DNA of 64,000 bases from Phlebotomus papatasi (lineage: Eukaryota; Arthropoda; Insecta; Diptera; Psychodidae). The number at the start of each line of letters is the position of its first letter. The first letter of the stretch is position 1. Shown here piece after piece: positions 10,291-22,959 of this stretch. A model generated the notes under the pieces. The model was given only the letters and a program-made list of their open reading frames with translations. It was not told where the DNA came from and did not search any database. A program made the translations under genes and the position numbers. Where the stretch lies: assembly GCF_024763615.1 (NCBI RefSeq), contig NC_077222.1:85684001-85748000 (forward strand). Reading direction: 5' to 3'.

Positions 10291-12862
10291 TAACCGAATA
10301 GTGCGAATAGTTGATAAAAGTAACAAAACAGAATAAAAATAAATAAATTTGTGAAAAACTTATGCTAATATTTCTGCAGAGTGCTTTTGAGAATACTACA
10401 AGAATAAAAAAAGGAATCATTTCGATAAGCTTGCATCATTAAATAATTTAAGTTATGACGTAAAAATAAAGGAATATTTACATCAGTAGGGTTATCTAGC
10501 ATTAAATATTGCACTGTATTGGTCTTCTAACGTTTCTAATTTGGTAAGAAAATTTTTATGAGGAATTTTCTCGTCGTATTCCTTTATCTTAGTTTTTTTA
10601 TCTTGTAATTTTATCTGTCCTTTGTCTACAAATGGCCAAAATGCATATCATGACTGAGTATTTCCTTCTAGTTCTGTCCCATTGGTCTGCATGCAGATGC
10701 TTTTCCACAATCAAATGTAACCTTGGCATTTGATTTATGAATCACGCAAAAGAACAATCAAAGAGAATGTCGTTAGTGAAGTACACTTTTATGTCTCTTG
10801 GCTTGTACTTCAGCGAAAAATAGCGACAGAATATAAAATGTGTAAAAATATTCTCTCATGATTTTCTCGTGACAAAGCACTTTGATTGCATTTTGTATAC
10901 AAACAACAAGAGGACTGAAAATATTATTCCGATGAGCATCGTCCTTTTTTTTATCAATTTACAGAAGCTAGAGGAAAACCCTTTTTGTCCCGGTCCTATT
11001 GTGTCTGATCAGTGAAGTAGCAATTATTGGTGGCACAGATTCACTGTTGTGACACCGTCTGTGACAAATGGATCCTTAACTCAAAGGACTATAATATCTT
11101 GTAGAGCTTCAATAAAAAAAGCGAAACAAGACAAATAAAAGTCAGTGGGTTGGGATTGAATTTAGTGTCTTCAGGAGAGGCACAAAAGAACCGTTTAAAA
11201 TTTTTACACAAGAAATGAAGACTCATCCCTGGGAATCATCATCCTGGAAAGTCTTCGCGCCATGAGAGTTCATGTCTCAAAGAGGGCTTCAGTATGTCGT
11301 TGGTTGAACAAGGACCAACCCTCCAAAAACCAAAAAATGATAGAAAACATCCGCCACAAATTGAACATGCACTTTAATAAGGATTAATAATGTGTCTCTT
11401 TTTTTATCCCTAAACTACCCCTTCGTGTGTTGATTCCATTATCTAAATTGCAACACATCATTTTTCAAAATGAGCCAAAACTACCCAAGAATTGTACAAT
11501 AAAACTAGAAGTCTTCACCACCCTTCATCCTTAGCCATACAACCCGCATTTTTCATTATTTTCGCGCATCCCAATCGAACATTTTCTGAAGATTTCAACT
11601 TGTCATTAATAAAAAGTGTCAATATCATTTTAAAATGTATATTTCGTGCATTCTGCAAAAATTGCAAAGGGGTGAAAATTATTGATCCATGTTGACACTG
11701 GATTATCTATTCGCTTCTGGTATGATTTTATTATCTCAAATCAAATACATTTGACAGTATGATTTATTGAATTCTTTCAAAATTTAATGGTTATTGTGGG
11801 GAAGTAATTTTTCACCGGAGTCCTATACTTGGGCCAAAAAGAAATAAAATTCACCCTGAAAACGGGAAATACGATATGGACAGAAACATTTTCAAAAGAG
11901 AGTCAAAAAGGACGAAGAAATAATACGAAAAAGACTTTTATTTGATCCAATAAAACACTCTTCTACTTCCAAGCGGTATTGGTATATTTAGAAAGAAAAG
12001 TCCCAATAAATGATATCTTAATATAATTGTAGCCTATAAAAACATGAATTATGGCGTCTATTTCACAGAATATCTTATAAGTATAGCTCATTGAGGGGTC
12101 TCCTTTGTATAACATGAAATTCCACTTGCAATAAAATTTTGTCAAATGAATTAAAAGAAAAATTGTGACTCAAAATTTCCGCCTCTTTCACGAATTCTTC
12201 ATGATTTTGTGTGTCTTTCGATAGAGAAGCAGATGATTTTCTCACTTTCAGTTGAAAGATTTGAAGTCGTAAAAATATTCACAATATGCTCCATACCAGT
12301 TACTTTATTAGATTTCTTCACTAAAGTTTATCTATAAAATGAAATGTGAACTTGTCCCTTCGCTAATTTTTCAAAAATTGTATTACAATTTAGCAGAAAT
12401 AAGGTTCATCAAATAAGTCAATAAAAAAATGAATGAAGTTTGTAATAAAAGATGTCAAAGCGTCCCAGCTTTGCGGAACGCTCGAACCTAGAAGATAGAG
12501 CTCTCCGTGAATTTTTTATAACATGGTATTTTGGTGCTTATATACTGGTCTACTAGCGATTAAATTATTTCATAAATCATCAAAGCATATCAAAATCAAA
12601 AATTATTAAATTAAAATTCTAAAATTTGTAAAATTCTAGAATGTTCTAGAGTCTAGAGTGTGAGTTACAATAATACGGACAAACCAAAAATATAAATAAA
12701 AGAAAGATAAGTCATTTACGAATATTTAACTGATTTTAAAATCTCTCCAAAAATTCAAAATTTAACCAAAACGGTTAAAAAGTAAGCCCTTTAGACTGGT
12801 TAAACTTTGACCTTCAAAAATTCAATATGACGTTTTTTTTAAGTCATAGGTAAGGCATAAAT
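10291..12862. other. Non-coding; repeat-free island 10.6-11.7 kb
   Basis: Balanced composition from about 10640 to 11750 with no recognised repeats, flanked by AT-rich sequence. At 12455-12555 a phrase (CGTCCCAGCTTTGCGGAACG, then AGAGCTCTCCGTGAATTTTT) matches inverted sequence near 32.79-32.89 kb and in part 2.46 and 27.75 kb, so a dispersed repeat fragment lies there. No gene supported. Confidence 0.5.
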
Positions 12863-13130
12863 CAGGAGGGGTTACATTAGCTCTGAAAAATGCGACCGGT
12901 TTTAGTATAATTTTTTCCCAGTTTTTGATCACATTTCACGAGATATCTCCAAAACTACGTAGGTTGCCAATTAAGGGTTTTCGGTTGCCTCTTCGTTATT
13001 AAATTGGCTTTCATTTTGTATTAGTATTTTTTGCTAATTCATTCTACAATGACAGAAAACAGCTAACAAACTCAAAAGTTTTTTCGGCTCGCTAGAAACA
13101 TATGGGAACATAGGAAATGTCATGTCCCTG
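12863..13130 (+). mobile_element. hAT-type non-autonomous element, copy A
   Basis: The element begins CAGGAGGGGTTACATTAG and ends AAATGTCATGTCCCTG, giving about 17-bp imperfect TIRs of the form CAGGGGNNTGACATTAG. The 8 bases before (GCATAAAT, 12855-12862) and after (GTATAAAT, 13131-13138) match at 7 of 8. CAGGG tips plus an 8-bp duplication are hAT hallmarks. The 268-bp length agrees with copy C once its insertion is removed. No transposase. Confidence 0.9.
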
Positions 13131-13328
13131 GTATAAATCGTAGGACCCATTTTCAAAATAAGCAAAAACACATGATTTTGAAGGAGTTGTAGGGGGTGGA
13201 GGAAAATGAAAAACATAACAATGATTCTTGGGTCTACTTATGAGGAGGGGTCACCGAGGACCGGAAAATCGTATCTCTCACCAATTGGCCTCTAGTTGGG
13301 TTACAAGTTTAAGAACAGAAAAAATGAC

Positions 13329-13487
13329 ATCGGTACAAATAAAAAGATCATATTGATCCTTTTGCAAAGGATGGATCAAATTGACATGTTCTATTACGAT
13401 AAATGTGCAGTCAGAGTTCGAAATTTGATCCATCCTTTGCAAGAGTATTAAATTTGGATCAATTTGATCCTTTTATTCTTATCAGTG
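13329..13487. mobile_element. Palindromic MITE with GGATCAAATTGATCC motifs (copy 1)
   Basis: Imperfect fold-back with AAATAAAAAGATCATATTG at the left and GGATCAATTTGATCCTTTTA at the right. Inner arms TTTGCAAAGGATGGATCAAA and complement are also paired. Related copies are at 14798-14954 and 30929-31053. Confidence 0.75.
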
Positions 13488-14376
13488 GAATATTTAAAAA
13501 AAAGATTTCGAAAAGATTCAAAAAAAATTAGTTTATCATGATCATCTTTAGTTTTAAATATGTAATGGAACTCGTTCAATTTACTTCAAATTAAAACCTC
13601 CAAAGGATAATAACTGAAAATCGTTTATTTCCAAAAATAGTCTTATTTTTCCACTTCAAGAATATGTTTAGATAATTATACTTTTGTAATATACAGAGAT
13701 CTGACTCGACCTAAATATTTATTATTTTAATCTTATCCTAAAAATATGCTTAATAGTTGGTAAGTTTAACTACAAAAAATGATTTCTTCAATTCTTAATC
13801 TTCAGAACGCAATAATTACAAGATAATAATCCCGTTATTTATCGTCCTTTTCTTGCCAAAACTTTTTTGTGATTTTGAAACTTTTGAAAATTATGTTGAC
13901 TTCTAAGTTTGAAAAGAAATCGAATTCATAAGAAGTCTTTAAAATAATAAGAAATGAATCAGTTTAATAAATTATTTCAGAACTTTCAGAATATTTTAAT
14001 AGCTTTTCAATATAACACAATGTTTTATTCTTGTGTTATAAGTCAAATTATGACTTTATGATATAAAATTTAAGATCGATCTTATGAAGCTATTTAAAAA
14101 AAAAATTGAGCCTTAAAGTACAAGTAAATTTAGGCTGATTCTCCAGAATATATTAATCAGTTCAATTTGGCTGTAAAAGATCAGCCAAAACCAAAGCGTC
14201 CGAGCAACAAAGCATCCGAGGGGTCTGAGGCTTTAGGAGCTGCTCAAACTTTTGAGAATTTTCAAAAATTTTTTGGATGCATATAAGATTATTGTCGATA
14301 TAAATTTGCCTATAAATCCCCATAATACCATTTTGAAGTTGAAAATTGTTGCAGAAAAAAATCATTAATATTTTAA
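13488..14376. other. AT-rich non-coding
   Basis: About 0.9 kb of AT-rich sequence with no recognisable ends, repeats or open frames beyond chance. Confidence 0.5.
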
Positions 14377-14601
14377 CACTAAACCTATCAAGACCCGGTT
14401 AAATTGACCGGTTAAAAATTAACACATACGATACAACGTCAGTGTCAAACTATAAATTTCTTAAAATATGCATGTAATATATTTTTCAATGTTTAAATTT
14501 TAATTTTTGCTATTTTCCAATACAAATTTGTAGAGTATCCTACCCTACCGCGGTTTGTCATTTGACCGTAAAACGCCCAAAAACGGTCAGTAGGTTTAGT
14601 G
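14377..14601 (+). mobile_element. TTAA-flanked element, CACTAAACCTA ends (copy 1)
   Basis: TTAA (14373-14376 and 14602-14605) flanks CACTAAACCTA at the left and TAGGTTTAGTG at the right. The interior holds a GGTTAAATTGACCGG palindrome and an ACCGCGGTTTGTCATTTGAC stretch, both also in the inverted copy at 18601-18858. TTAA duplication suggests a piggyBac-type MITE (inference). Confidence 0.8.
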
Positions 14602-14797
14602 TTAATTAATTAAATATTTGATCAAACCCGGTTAAAATGACGCTTTTTGACTTTGAATAATTCAAGATGGTGATTTTTTCCATGAAAGGTATCTCAGGAC
14701 GAAACACTCAGTTGGACTAACTATAAAACATATCCGAAATCATTGAAAATTATAGAATGAGGGGTTGGGATGATGGTTTAGAAGTTTTTGCATAAAC

Positions 14798-14954
14798 TGG
14801 TAAAAATAAAAGGATCAAATTGATCCAAATTTGATCCTTTTGCAAGGGATGGATCAAATTTCGAACTCTTAATGCACATTTATCATAATAGAAAATGTTA
14901 ATTTGATCCATCCTTTGCAAAAGGATCTATTTGATCCTTTTATTTTTACCAGTG
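14798..14954. mobile_element. Palindromic MITE with GGATCAAATTGATCC motifs (copy 2)
   Basis: The left end ACTGGTAAAAATAAAAGGAT and the right end's complement CACTGGTAAAAATAAAAGGA give over 28 bp of inverted repeat, with a second inner pair around TTTGCAAGGGATGGATCAAA. It is the best-preserved of three copies. Confidence 0.85.
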
Positions 14955-17900
14955 TAAATTTCCTTCATCTGATTCTTTAACACCAAGTTTTACGAGCTAA
15001 ACATTTTTTAGGATTAGCCTAAATCTACTTGGGGCTTAATTAGTATAATAACTTAAGATTACGACCTATGCATCTCAAATCATAAAGCTCTCGATCTTAA
15101 ATGATGTTTCAACTGCATGTAATATTATATAATGATCACGCTCAAGTGGTAGAAGAGGAAAAGGTAACTTTCAAAATATATATAGGACAAGCCCTGATAT
15201 TGAAAATCTAAGAAATGATCTAGCTTCTAGCAAACAATCTTTCTAAGGAACAAATTGAAGCGACTCTTTAAAATGAAATCAAATCGAGTGAACTCAATTT
15301 ATGTTTTTCAATTTTTTCATTGTTCTTCTCGTTCTTCTTTAGTGTGTTACGAAAAAGTAATTGGGAGTTCTTTAGAACAGGATGAACTTTTAAACCAAAA
15401 ACTGGATTGAATAGTATACTGTGATACAATACTGTGCTAGTAAGTACAAGAATTATTTTCAATAATCAGTGAAAAGTTCAAATCTGTAACTTTCTTTTTA
15501 TGATGATCGAACTTTCTTTTTTGATGTTCGTCAAGTGAGAGTTCCCGTAATGAAAAGTTCTTCCACTACTAAAGACAAAGGATTATTATCATTATTACTG
15601 GGTCTCACAGAAGTGAGACAGGGGAAACCCTGACCAAATTAGTCACGGATAGAGTTAGACAGAGAGATGTTATAGTTCGTCTTAGAAGGAATAGTAAAGA
15701 AAACACTTTTAAATCAAAGTAAATAGCTCTTCCAATTCATTGAAATATTTATCAAAATCACATTAAATCACTTCCCTAAATAAATTTATTCATCAACAAT
15801 GCTGAAGAAGGGCAATTTTGTTATGTGTAGTTCTCAACGTCCACCGCCGTCTTATCGTTGGTGACCAACTTCCATAGTGAAATAAATATAGTACAACATT
15901 AGTATCGAATGAAAAAGGTCGGATACTGATTAAATGTCTTGGATACAGAAGTTTAGTAAAATAATCAAATAATGGATGAAAGACAATCAAAAAATTGCAT
16001 TTTTCAAATGTGTTCATAAGATTGAAGTTTAGTTATCCCAAAAATAATATTTTAGATGTTAGTATATAATAATTTCAGTTTTGACAATTCGTGGGAATAT
16101 CTCAAATTCTATTTTTCCACATCATGATTTTCCCTTGAATAATTTCCAGAAAATTGATATGTCGCTTAATCACAGATGCAGTACATTTTAGTAAATCACA
16201 TCGAATTAGACACATTATTAGTAATTCTCTGAAATGAGTTTCTCAGACTCATTAGGATTACTCCAGCATGAAACACTTCGTGCAACTTTCCTTCAAACTT
16301 AACTCCGTGAAAGTTTCTTTATTGCTCCACTTTCTGGTAACTTCCCATCGAGAGTGTCTCCTGCCAATTGCTCTGAAAACTTTTCATAGGGTAGTACAAT
16401 GTAGTTGGGATGTGAAGGGGGGGGGGAGGCGAGTAGAAATCTCCGTTCATGACAAACAATCTTCTTGCACAGAGTTGCTCAGAGTGAGAATGGAGGAATT
16501 CAATTAGGAAATGTTTTAATTTCCTGTCGTCCAGCTTCAATTTCCTTCCACTCATGAACTTTTTTCTCAAATGCACACAAATCCCCCGGTGAACCTGGTC
16601 AGAGGTCATCCACCAATAAGTCAAGTGGTGTATCTGTCCTCGTGAACTTCCACGGTGAGGACGACAAAAGATGAATTCTTGAGTGAAAAATCTCTTGCGA
16701 AGGAAAGTGAGAAATCATGTACTGAAGATTGGAGGTGAAACGTGGAAGGAAACACATGTTTTCACGGTGAAGGTAGCTCAGTGTTTAAAAATGCTGCATA
16801 TTTACAGAGATTAGATTATCTTGTCTGATGGGTTTCTCCTTGAGATGCCAAGAATAAAACCACCCTTTCCTCGCCCCCATAAAGGTGCAGACGGAGAAAA
16901 CTCCTTCGGCGAAAAAGTCAGGTGAAAAGCACATAAAAATTTAATGGGAAGAGACAAAAGATTTCCCAGGGAAATTCTCCATTATGGATACATCTTGTGA
17001 ATTTTTATTCAAACATCAGAGAAAAAGAGGAGTTGGTGAGATTGAAGGTTAAAGAAAATATTATACTTTTCCTTGACTGGTGAAAGTCAAGGTAATGTTT
17101 GTCGAAGAGTCTGCGTCAACGAGAATGACTCTCAATATGGCAAAACTTCTGCTGCAATTCATTTTTTTCTCACATTCTTTCAGCAAGAGTTGAATATTAT
17201 TAAATGTATTAAATTTTATTAGCTACCCGCACCTCTAAAAATCTCATCTGCACACTCTTGTCCATGCTCCAAGGGATTTATGTGCATTTTGATTGACATT
17301 TACGGCTGTAGCAGCAACTCCTGATGATGGGTGACGATTTTGATTAATGATATATATTTTTTACACAAGCACTCCACTAATTCAGCCTCCAACGAGAACC
17401 ATCAATTTAGGATGAGGAAAAAACGACCCACAACAGATCGTAACTTTTATTGCACCTCAACATGCAGCGGCTGCAGCACGACAAAATTATATTTCAGCCA
17501 TAAATATTGCACTTTATTTAATTAAACCCACTCAGTGCCTATTCTTTTCAATTGATCATTAACACATTAATTCTCTTGGGACGATTCTTTTTATGACAAA
17601 ACACTCAATTCTCCAGTCATTTTTCTTCCCCATTTGTTCAACTATAAAATTATTGGTTCTTTTTGTGAGCATTAGAATACCATTTTGGCCATAAAAGATT
17701 CATCAATTGTGATTTACGTGCATCTCTTTATGGACTACTTAACATAATTGATTCTAATTCGGGTGATGGATGTAGTTTCGTGGAGACGCCTGGTGGTAGA
17801 ATGACCGAAAATCGTGGTTTTGAAAATAAGAAAAAATTAATCCAATTATGTACTTTACATAGTAAAATATAGTAAATTGAAATGCTTGTCAACTTTTCAA

Positions 17901-18239
17901 AGAGTCCCCCCTTTCGAATAAATTTAAAACTCATAGGTTTTGGCGGTGTTTTTCCGTCAGTATGTTCCCATAGTAGAAGAAAAACAGTTCAAAATATCAA
18001 CTTAAAGTTTTCCCTAACATTCTTCATAAGTTATAATTTGCCAGAGGCTCTTTTTATTCATTTCTTTATTCCTAGTAAATGTTCTTTCCTTATCTCGTTG
18101 ATGTAAAATAATAGGGCCTTTCCACAATTTATTAAACATTTAAATAATTAAATGAACAAAACATATTTTACGACCATTTCCATTTCACTGCTCCGATTTG
18201 AAAAGAAAACAGTTTATATATAATCCGCTTTTTTCAACT
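14955..18239. other. Non-coding; repeat-free island 16.1-17.7 kb
   Basis: AT-rich to about 16.1 kb, then balanced, repeat-free DNA to about 17.72 kb, then AT-rich again. A run of nine G occurs at about 16418. Overlapping open frames on both strands at 16.27-16.62 kb have no domain. Words like TTTTATTGCAC, GCCATAAA and TTTTTATGAC near 17.44-17.69 kb resemble homeodomain sites but are too short to call. Confidence 0.45.
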
Positions 18240-18478
18240 TGCTACCAGGCTAGAGATCATACCGTAAGAGATAGCAATTTTCGGTATACGATGACCCCCC
18301 ATAAAAAACATTCCCTCTAGAGACGTTTTTCCGGGTTTTCCACTTCTTCCCCGTCCCCTTCCTTCACTTGCAAAACTATATATTTTTAGGTTTATTTTGA
18401 AAATGACTTTACCGATTTCTTTTATTTCTGGATATGTTTTGGAGATAGCCCAAGTTAACATTTTACCCATCTATAACA
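18240..18478 (+). repeat. Dispersed repeat fragment (CTGTCCGTCTG family)
   Basis: Shares an ordered set of words with 32.39-32.63 kb: a CCGTAAGAGATA phrase, CCTCTAGAGACG, CAAAACTATATATTTTTAGG, then GACTTTACCGATTTCTTTTA and TGGATATGTTTTGGAG. Class unknown. Confidence 0.55.
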
Positions 18479-18600
18479 TAGGGTGAAGTCATTACATCGA
18501 CGTTATACGCTTATGGACACCTTGCTTAAGTTCTTACTTAAAACAGATTTCGAAAAATCGTAAAATTATCAGCAATATTATCACTCTATGATGTGATTAA

Positions 18601-18858
18601 CACTAACCCTACGGACCGTTTTTGGTAGTTTTTCTGGGGCGTTCGGTTAAATGACAGACCGCGGTATGGTAGGATACTCATCAATTTTTTCTTGAAAAAA
18701 AGAGGAAAAAATTAAAATTCAAACACTGAAAAATATATTACATGCATATTTTAGGAAATTCGTAAAGTTTGATAATGACCATTATACCGTTTAAATATGT
18801 GTTAATTTAAAAAAGTGTGTAAACCGGTCAATTTGACAGGGTCTTGCTAGGTTTAGTG
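18601..18858 (-). mobile_element. TTAA-flanked element, CACTAAACCTA ends (copy 2)
   Basis: TTAA lies at 18597-18600 and 18859-18862. The left tip is CACTAACCCTACGGACCG and the right tip CTAGGTTTAGTG. The order of internal words is reversed relative to 14377-14601 (ACCGCGGT-like near the left, GGTCAATTTGAC near the right), so the copy is inverted. Confidence 0.8.
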
Positions 18859-19437
18859 TTAACAATTTTGTGATTTTTCGAAATCTGTTTTTGGGAAAAA
18901 ATTAAGATTTTTGCAAGCTGTCCATAAGTGTATAACGTCCATGAGTAATAACTTTCACTCCCAACGTATTACCAGAATTTTCAAAATTTCCAGTTTTTCG
19001 AAGCTAAAGTTTGAAGTACACGTATTTGATTTTTCTTTCCCAAATATTGCTTTGGATTTGTTCAAATTTTATTATATTGTGGTAATATTATAAATAATTT
19101 TCACTCTTTGTCCTTTGAATTTTGAATACTATTAATTTTACTTATTTTTTCGTAAAATTAACTTTTCGTTTTAATAAAATTTTGCTAATAAAACATATAT
19201 TTATACATATCTACACAAAACATCTTTATTTTATTATTTTGCATCGAAATTTTATTAAATTAAGAAAATAGACCATGTGTTTTTATGCATTTAATTAAAA
19301 CTCGTCTTTTTTAACTGATTGATAAAAATGATATTGATTTTAAAAATAGAAAACTTTTTACAATACTTTTATTATAACCACATCTTTCATCACATTCAAA
19401 AGCTAAAAGATCATGGTTCGTTGACTAGATAACTAAT
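18859..19437. other. AT-rich non-coding
   Basis: No repeats with clear ends and no open frame beyond chance. Confidence 0.5.
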
Positions 19438-20424
19438 TAGGGGAAAGTGGTCTGCCTTTGAACGAAAAATGATGTTCAAAATTTGAGATTTTTTTCAGAG
19501 TAAACTACAACATGAGTTTTACTTTTCACTACACCAAAATATTCTCTTGTTCATTAAGCTTCTATGCTTACCCCATTCAGGACTCGCAAGTCCTCAGTTT
19601 TTCCTGGTGAGGAACTTAAAAATGTTATGTCGATATATTCAAAGGCAGCCTGCATGGTCTGCCTTTTAATGTGTTTGGGCAGCCTTTGAATCTTAATTTT
19701 TAAACTGAGAATATTAGGTCTGCAACATTAAACGGCCCATAATTGATTAGCATGAACCCTAATGCACTCAATAAAACTACCACTGTAGTCAAAAGTCATT
19801 ATACAACAACATTTTTTACATTTTTCTGAAGCACTGTTTTTCACTTGAAAATTTGTAAGAAAACGCCTTTGAAGTTGACAATTGTCAGTTTGAAACATCC
19901 TGGCCGGAGCAAGATAGCATGTTATAAGTATTTGTATGACATTCGTCAGACAAAAGTAGGAGTTCTATTCTGCTCCCGGACAGGAAGCTGTCAGATGTTT
20001 CAATGTATGGAAAGAGAGGATTCAAAGGCACACAACATTAAGATTCAAAGGCTGCCGCAGAGCAATATTTGCAAACTCTTATCACCCACAAAATTTGTCT
20101 CATCTGAATCAAAATGTATTTAGAGAAATACCATCCAAGAATAACCTTCTATGACTCACAATAGAAGATTTGTTTGAAAAATTATTTTAATTATGAAAAA
20201 ACACATGAATTGTGGAACATCAAAATTACAGTTTAGAGCTCAGATTCTTTTTTTTTGCCCTAGCACCTAGAAAATAAGAGCTAGGGTCTACATTTTTTGA
20301 TGACTTGTGAGGATTATGAATAGCTATCTAATAGTTAATAGAAAAGAATTTATGCTTTAAAGAAAAGTGAAAAAATTACAATATTCAAAGGTTGCCGAAT
20401 TCAAAGGCAGACCACTTTCCCCTA
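19438..20424. mobile_element. TIR element TAGGGGAAAGTGGTCTGCC, 987 bp
   Basis: The first and last 25 bases are perfect inverted repeats including the flanking TA (19438-19462 and 20400-20424). Subterminal copies of GGCAGCCTTTGAA and its complement occur near 19.68 and 20.04 kb. A 92-codon open frame at 19845-20123 has no recognisable domain. The tips match the TAGGGGRARGTGGGGC group. Perfect TIRs suggest it is fairly young. Confidence 0.85.
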
Positions 20425-20464
20425 GTTTGTTAAACACTTACGCTAAGGCAACAGTGAGCGTTAA

Positions 20465-20731
20465 CCCTTTAAAAATGATTATAACACCAGACAGTGTCCC
20501 AAAAATAAATTTTCCTACGGTCTTTTTAAGTTTATTTCCGCTTCAAAGGCCTCTACACATTGGAGGCAATTTTTAATTAATTAATTTTGACGTTTCCACC
20601 TACAGTGCTACAGAAAATTTCCCTCAAAAATTCAATTTTTGATGAAAATTGCTCCTAATGTGTAGAGTCCTTTAGAAGTTAAAAAAATTTTTTTCTGACC
20701 TCCAATTTTTGACTCTGTCGTCCTTAAAGGG
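20465..20731. mobile_element. piggyBac-like MITE, CCCTTTAA ends, with nested MITE
   Basis: The left side is TTAA (20461-20464) then CCCTTTAAAAATGA. The right side ends TCGTCCTTAAAGGG and is followed by TAAA, a decayed TTAA. The same ends bound 57107-57651 and 62275-62398. The MITE at 20546-20673 interrupts it; without that it is about 140 bp. Confidence 0.75.
20546..20673. mobile_element. CTACACATTAGGAGC-ended MITE nested in a piggyBac-like MITE
   Basis: Left AAAGGCCTCTACACATTGGA and right minus-strand AAAGGACTCTACACATTAGG are inverted ends, the same family as 1741-1850 and 62131-62274. It lies wholly within 20465-20731. Confidence 0.8.
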
Positions 20732-22959
20732 TAAAAATATATATAATCTCTCATCTCATGTATAGTATTTATTACAAAGTATTGTTTATTAATAATAATT
20801 TATCCTATATCCATACGTATTTCATCAATTTCTACTCATTTCAATCATTATGTATGACACATTTCATAAATATTTATGTCAATTTAAGCGAATTTACCCA
20901 TTTGTTTTTATTTTACCATGTTTAGAGAAAAGGTGAGCCAGAACCGTTTGAAACCGAAAAAAAAACATCAAAATAAAGTTTGTTCTTTCTCACCTCCTGG
21001 TTTAGAGTTTAGAGTTTAGACTCACAGACATAGGTATAAAATAAAAGAAAATTTATCATTATCTTGAGCGCAATAATGTTTAAACCTCATTTTTGAAATG
21101 CCTTTGCCCAAAAGGTCTATACATATTAAGAGAAAATTTCGTCGCGAAATTTTCTTTTCAACGCTTTCCTCTGCAGTGCGTATATATATGCAATTCTTAA
21201 AAAAAAATTAAAATTGCTCCAAAAGTGTAGAAGTAATTAATTCATTTCAGAACGAAGGTTTATATCTAAGATTGTTTATTACAAATAACTTGGACTATAA
21301 GGTTTTGGATGGTTTTGGAAAAGCACTGCAACTGGTTGTTTTAACCAATTTTAACAGTCGAAAAGATATTGCGTTTTAGTTATACTCATACTCAAATATA
21401 TTGAAAAACAATATCAAATTAAACTTTCAAACACTATAATCTTCATCACTTTAAAATCTCACCGAAGTTCTTAAATTGAGCTTTATATCTCGCAATATCG
21501 TTGATGCTATCTCAATAAACTTTACTTATAGTAACAAATTTGAGAATCAGAAATTCGAAAATAATAGAGCGGAATGAGATATTAACCCACGATCTCAATC
21601 CCAATTGTACAGTCAGCAGTTAATGTATCAATTCTCAGGTCTTTTCCTCTTACACAAGATCAAGCTAGATAGTGCTCAACAGTGAGCAATCGTAATTGTA
21701 AAATTATAGTCTGAAAATCGTATTTTAATTGTCTATGTGCCGCACACTTGAGATACGACCTGCACGCGACTATTCCTCCAAGGCAAAAAAAAAGTGAACT
21801 CGAGTGAATAATTACTTATCTGGATCGGCATCAGCATCATCATCTGTCATCTGAGAGTGTAGTCATGCAGCCCAGGTAATTGCTACGATGAAATATGCGT
21901 TCAATGAAAGCAATTGTCATGCACTTCCTAAAACCGATGTGCTTGAGAGTTACATCATCTCGAAATGGTACGTGCTATTGAGAATGGTCACATATGTTGA
22001 CTCTGTGGCACCGTAATTACCGAGAAAGCATATGGTGATAAAAACAAACAGCGTCACAAATTGCGGTATGCACTACCTTGCATTGTACCAACCGTATCAA
22101 CCCCCATTTGCCAATAGATTCATCTGGGTGTATATGGTTTTAGTATAGAAAGAAGTCACAAAAAAAGAAATAATTGCAATTGGACTTGACAAGGGCTTCA
22201 GACCCCGGGACAGATTCGAGTGCCAGGTGTTCCTTGGATTAGACTGTGTGCCCTGTCCAGGAATCTATAAAAAAGCTCCCGGACATTATCACACCCCATA
22301 ATTCCAATTTTGATGTATATACAAGCAATTCACTGTGACTTGTTTCAGAATTTATGCACTCGATTTAATTTTGAGAGAGAGCTTTCTCGGGGAACATTTG
22401 CACACGCTGCCATCAATTTAATTATCAAAGTCAGGTTCATTGAAACCCAATGGCATTCAACTCGAGAACTTCTCCCTACATCACACATAAACCCACTCAC
22501 ACTTGTTTACTTATGCGGCACAAACCATGAGTCTCGTAAATCCAAACATTTAGTGTCTCTGTTGCTTAGTACAACACGAAGCTCCAAAGTATTTTATGGT
22601 CCCCACTACGCTAAAACTTACATATCATTTCCAATAATGTAATTGAGCTACAACCCATTTCTCATCCAACTGCTTCTGTATTTCCCGCCAAAGTTGAGGG
22701 TTTCAGAGGCAATATCTTCCTCTACTGCTGTACACTATCCTAAGGGCAATGGGATTAGGCAGGGCAATCAAGTAGAGAGTTTATGAAAATCAGCACGCAA
22801 TTAAACGTTTGTTTGAGTGTGAATTGGAATTTTAGGATAGAGTCTAAAAGGATATGTTATTTGATTCTAGAGGGTTTCATAGCTTATGAGCCTTATGAGA
22901 CATAAATTGCAGGCAGTTTGATTTGCTTTGTTGGAATCATTATGAATAACCAATTTTGT
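20732..22959. other. Non-coding; decayed MITE and repeat-free island
   Basis: Near 21114-21236 a degraded member of the CTACACACTAG family can be made out (AAAGGTCTATACATATTAAG at left, TTGCTCCAAAAGTGTAGAAG at right). About 21780-22800 is balanced, repeat-free DNA. A 110-codon frame at 22310-22642 has no domain and I do not call it a gene. Confidence 0.45.

Noticed and set aside
16268..16624. Overlapping frames of 79 and 101 codons on opposite strands
   Set aside because: Neither has a domain; mutual overlap and a G-run inside make coding unlikely.
22310..22642. 110-codon plus-strand frame
   Set aside because: No domain and no gene context; composition matches the surrounding non-coding island.
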